6,581 bases of DNA from JBBCJT01 sp037190665 (GTDB taxonomy: Bacteria; Pseudomonadota; Alphaproteobacteria; Acetobacterales; Acetobacteraceae), in contig JBBCJT010000192.1 in the NCBI GenBank assembly GCA_037190665.1, positions 1-6,581 of the forward strand, given 5' to 3'. The notes beneath the pieces are model-generated. The model searched no databases, was not told where the DNA came from, and saw only the letters and a program-made list of their open reading frames with translations. The first letter of the stretch is position 1, and each line of letters begins with the position of its first letter. The position numbers and the translations under genes are program-made. This document shows, in pieces, positions 5,187-6,581 of the stretch.

Positions 5187-6581
5187 TCAGGATACGCTGA
5201 CCCAGCGCATCTCCTGCCCGTCCCCGATCGGACAGAAGCGGACGCCCGAGACGTTCTTGCGGTACGGCCCGAACCACTTCGTGTTGTGCACGTAGAGGCC
5301 GGCCGCGTCCTCGCTGGAGAGCTTCGCCACCTGCTCGTACAGCGGCGTCCGCTTGGCCTGATCGGTGGTGGCCAGCGCCTCGTCCAGCAGCTTGTCTACC
5401 GCAGGGTTGGAATAGAAGCTGATATTGCCGGAACCGCGCCGGTTCGAGGCCAGCAGCTCGCCCGCCCAGTTGTGCGGATCGGCGTAGTACGTGCTGCGCC
5501 ACAGGAAGTGCACGTCGAACATCTGCTCCGGGTCGCGATAGCGCTGCGACGCCACGGGGTGCGGCTCATTCATCAGGCGGGTCTGGACGCCGATACGGTT
5601 CAGGCCGTTCTGAAGAAGGGCGGCCGCCTGCATCGACTGCTCGTATCCGACCAGACCGGCGACCACGATCTCACGCATCGGGCCCTGTACCTTGGAGAGG
5701 TACATCTTCGCCTTCTCCAAGTCGTAGTCGTAGCCGGCCCAGTTCTTCGGCGCCCCCCACATCGGGTTCGGGATGACCTGCGTATTCCGCACCACCGAAC
5801 CGCCGAGCACGTTGTTGATCCAGCCATCGTAGTCGAAGGCGTGGCAGATCGCCTTGCGGAAGTTCACGTCGCTGGTGGGGTGCCGGCCATAGTGCATGGA
5901 GGCGTAGAACAGCCGGGTCGACTCCGCATCCATCATGTTCATGTTGGGATCGGCCTGCAGCCGCTTGATCTGGTCCATCGGCATGTAGGGGTCGCTGCCC
6001 TGGAAGTCGCCGCGGATCAGGCCCAGTACGCGGCTGTTCACCTCGGCCACGTAGCGGAAGTCGATCTCTGCCAGCTTCGCCGGCCCGAGGAAGTGCTGAT
6101 CGTTCCGGCTCGCCAGGAAGCCGCGCGCAGGGTCGAACCGGCGGAGGACGAATGAACCCGAGCCTGCATCGTTGGTGGCGAGCCAGGCCTCACCCCAGTC
6201 ACCCGACTTCTCGTTCTTCTTCACCAGCGCGCTGTTCACGACATACAGGTCGTGCAGGCAGGCGGCGAAGATGGCCGAGGCGGCCTTCAGGTTGAACTCG
6301 ACGGTGAGCTTGTCTGGAGCCTTGGTGCTGCCGGGATCGATCAGCGGCGCGAACAGGCCGTACGCACCCTGCTTCAGCGCGAGGATGCGCTCCATGGAGT
6401 ATACCACGTCGGCCGAGGTAAGCTCTGCGCCGTCGTGGAACTTGATGTTGGGGCGAAGCTTGAAGGTGTAGCGCAGCCCGTCGTCGCTGGCGGTGAAACT
6501 CTCGGCCAGCCACGGTTCCAGCTTGGGCGGATTGTCGAGCCAGCGCATCAGACCGTCGTACAAGTTCAGACGATAGGCCAC
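5187..6581 (-). CDS. Extracellular solute-binding protein family 5 (DppA/OppA-like), N-terminus missing
   Basis: Periplasmic binding protein of the importer, which captures the substrate and delivers it to the permeases. The window cuts off the 5' end. The first visible codon is GTG and probably encodes an internal valine, since the frame opens directly into mature-domain sequence and no signal peptide is seen. Compared with usual lengths of about 520-540, perhaps 60-80 residues are missing. The SBP_bac_5 hallmark is at about 35-64: GLRYTFKLRPNIKFHDGAEL followed by TSADVVYSMER. Later family features include GSGSFVLRRFDPARG (140-154), RKAICHAFDYD (242-252) and NPAVDKLLDEA (392-402). The hinge-proximal ligand segment FDVHFLWRSTYYADPHNW (355-372) differs from the DppA pattern. 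The stop is 46 bases before the permease B start, and the gene is first in the visible operon. A peptide is the default substrate guess, but family members also bind nickel, heme, opines, sugars or other solutes. Confidence 0.95.
   Translation of the reverse strand: MAYRLNLYDGLMRWLDNPPKLEPWLAESFTASDDGLRYTFKLRPNIKFHDGAELTSADVVYSMERILALKQGAYGLFAPLIDPGSTKAPDKLTVEFNLKAASAIFAACLHDLYVVNSALVKKNEKSGDWGEAWLATNDAGSGSFVLRRFDPARGFLASRNDQHFLGPAKLAEIDFRYVAEVNSRVLGLIRGDFQGSDPYMPMDQIKRLQADPNMNMMDAESTRLFYASMHYGRHPTSDVNFRKAICHAFDYDGWINNVLGGSVVRNTQVIPNPMWGAPKNWAGYDYDLEKAKMYLSKVQGPMREIVVAGLVGYEQSMQAAALLQNGLNRIGVQTRLMNEPHPVASQRYRDPEQMFDVHFLWRSTYYADPHNWAGELLASNRRGSGNISFYSNPAVDKLLDEALATTDQAKRTPLYEQVAKLSSEDAAGLYVHNTKWFGPYRKNVSGVRFCPIGDGQEMRWVSVS

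Noticed and set aside
3980..5200. Long + strand open frame (about 406 codons) opposite permeases C and B
   Set aside because: The predicted product is almost wholly hydrophilic with repeated His, Asp, Gln and Arg, which is the mirror image of membrane-protein codons. It has no family resemblance and no convincing start region.
5046..6155. Long + strand open frame (about 369 codons) opposite the binding-protein gene
   Set aside because: It is antisense to a well-supported family 5 binding protein, shows biased Arg, His and Val composition, and contains no motif.

Overview
The window is GC-rich DNA of ordinary bacterial character. The coding density, the preference for G or C at third codon positions and the protein sequences suggest a high-GC proteobacterium. 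An alphaproteobacterium (for example Acetobacteraceae or a relative) is my best guess, inferred from overall flavour only; no rRNA or other marker gene is present.

Layout. Bases 2-1273 on the + strand hold the 3' three quarters of a gene for an AspT/YidE/YbjL-type antiporter: the end of one membrane domain, two cytosolic RCK_C (TrkA-C) domains and a complete C-terminal membrane domain. A 37-base gap separates its stop from the stop of a converging operon. The rest of the window (1311-6581, - strand) is a five-gene peptide/nickel-type (PepT/Dpp/Opp) ABC importer operon. Transcribed right to left it reads: substrate-binding protein (5' end cut off by the window edge), permease B, permease C, ATPase D, ATPase F. 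The last four genes are packed with 1-, 11- and 4-base overlaps, so they are almost certainly one translationally coupled transcription unit. The only real gap in the operon, 46 bases between the binding-protein and permease B genes, can fold into a 12-pair GC-rich hairpin that buries the likely ribosome binding site of permease B.

How the genes work together. The secreted binding protein captures an oligopeptide-like or other solute in the periplasm and delivers it to the B/C permease heterodimer. The D/F ATPase heterodimer drives import. Both ATPases have complete nucleotide-binding motifs, and both carry the C-terminal oligopeptide-transporter domain with four cysteines. The substrate cannot be read from sequence. 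The neighbouring antiporter faces the operon tail to tail, so it is not part of the same transcription unit.

I looked on both strands for tRNA or rRNA genes, CRISPR arrays, insertion-sequence ends, integrase or defence genes and long direct repeats, and saw none. The long open frames on the opposite strand are explained by high GC. I found no undescribed system. The points worth a second look are the intercistronic hairpin, the divergent ligand segment of the binding protein, the unusual coupling loop of permease B and the paired cysteine sets of the ATPases.
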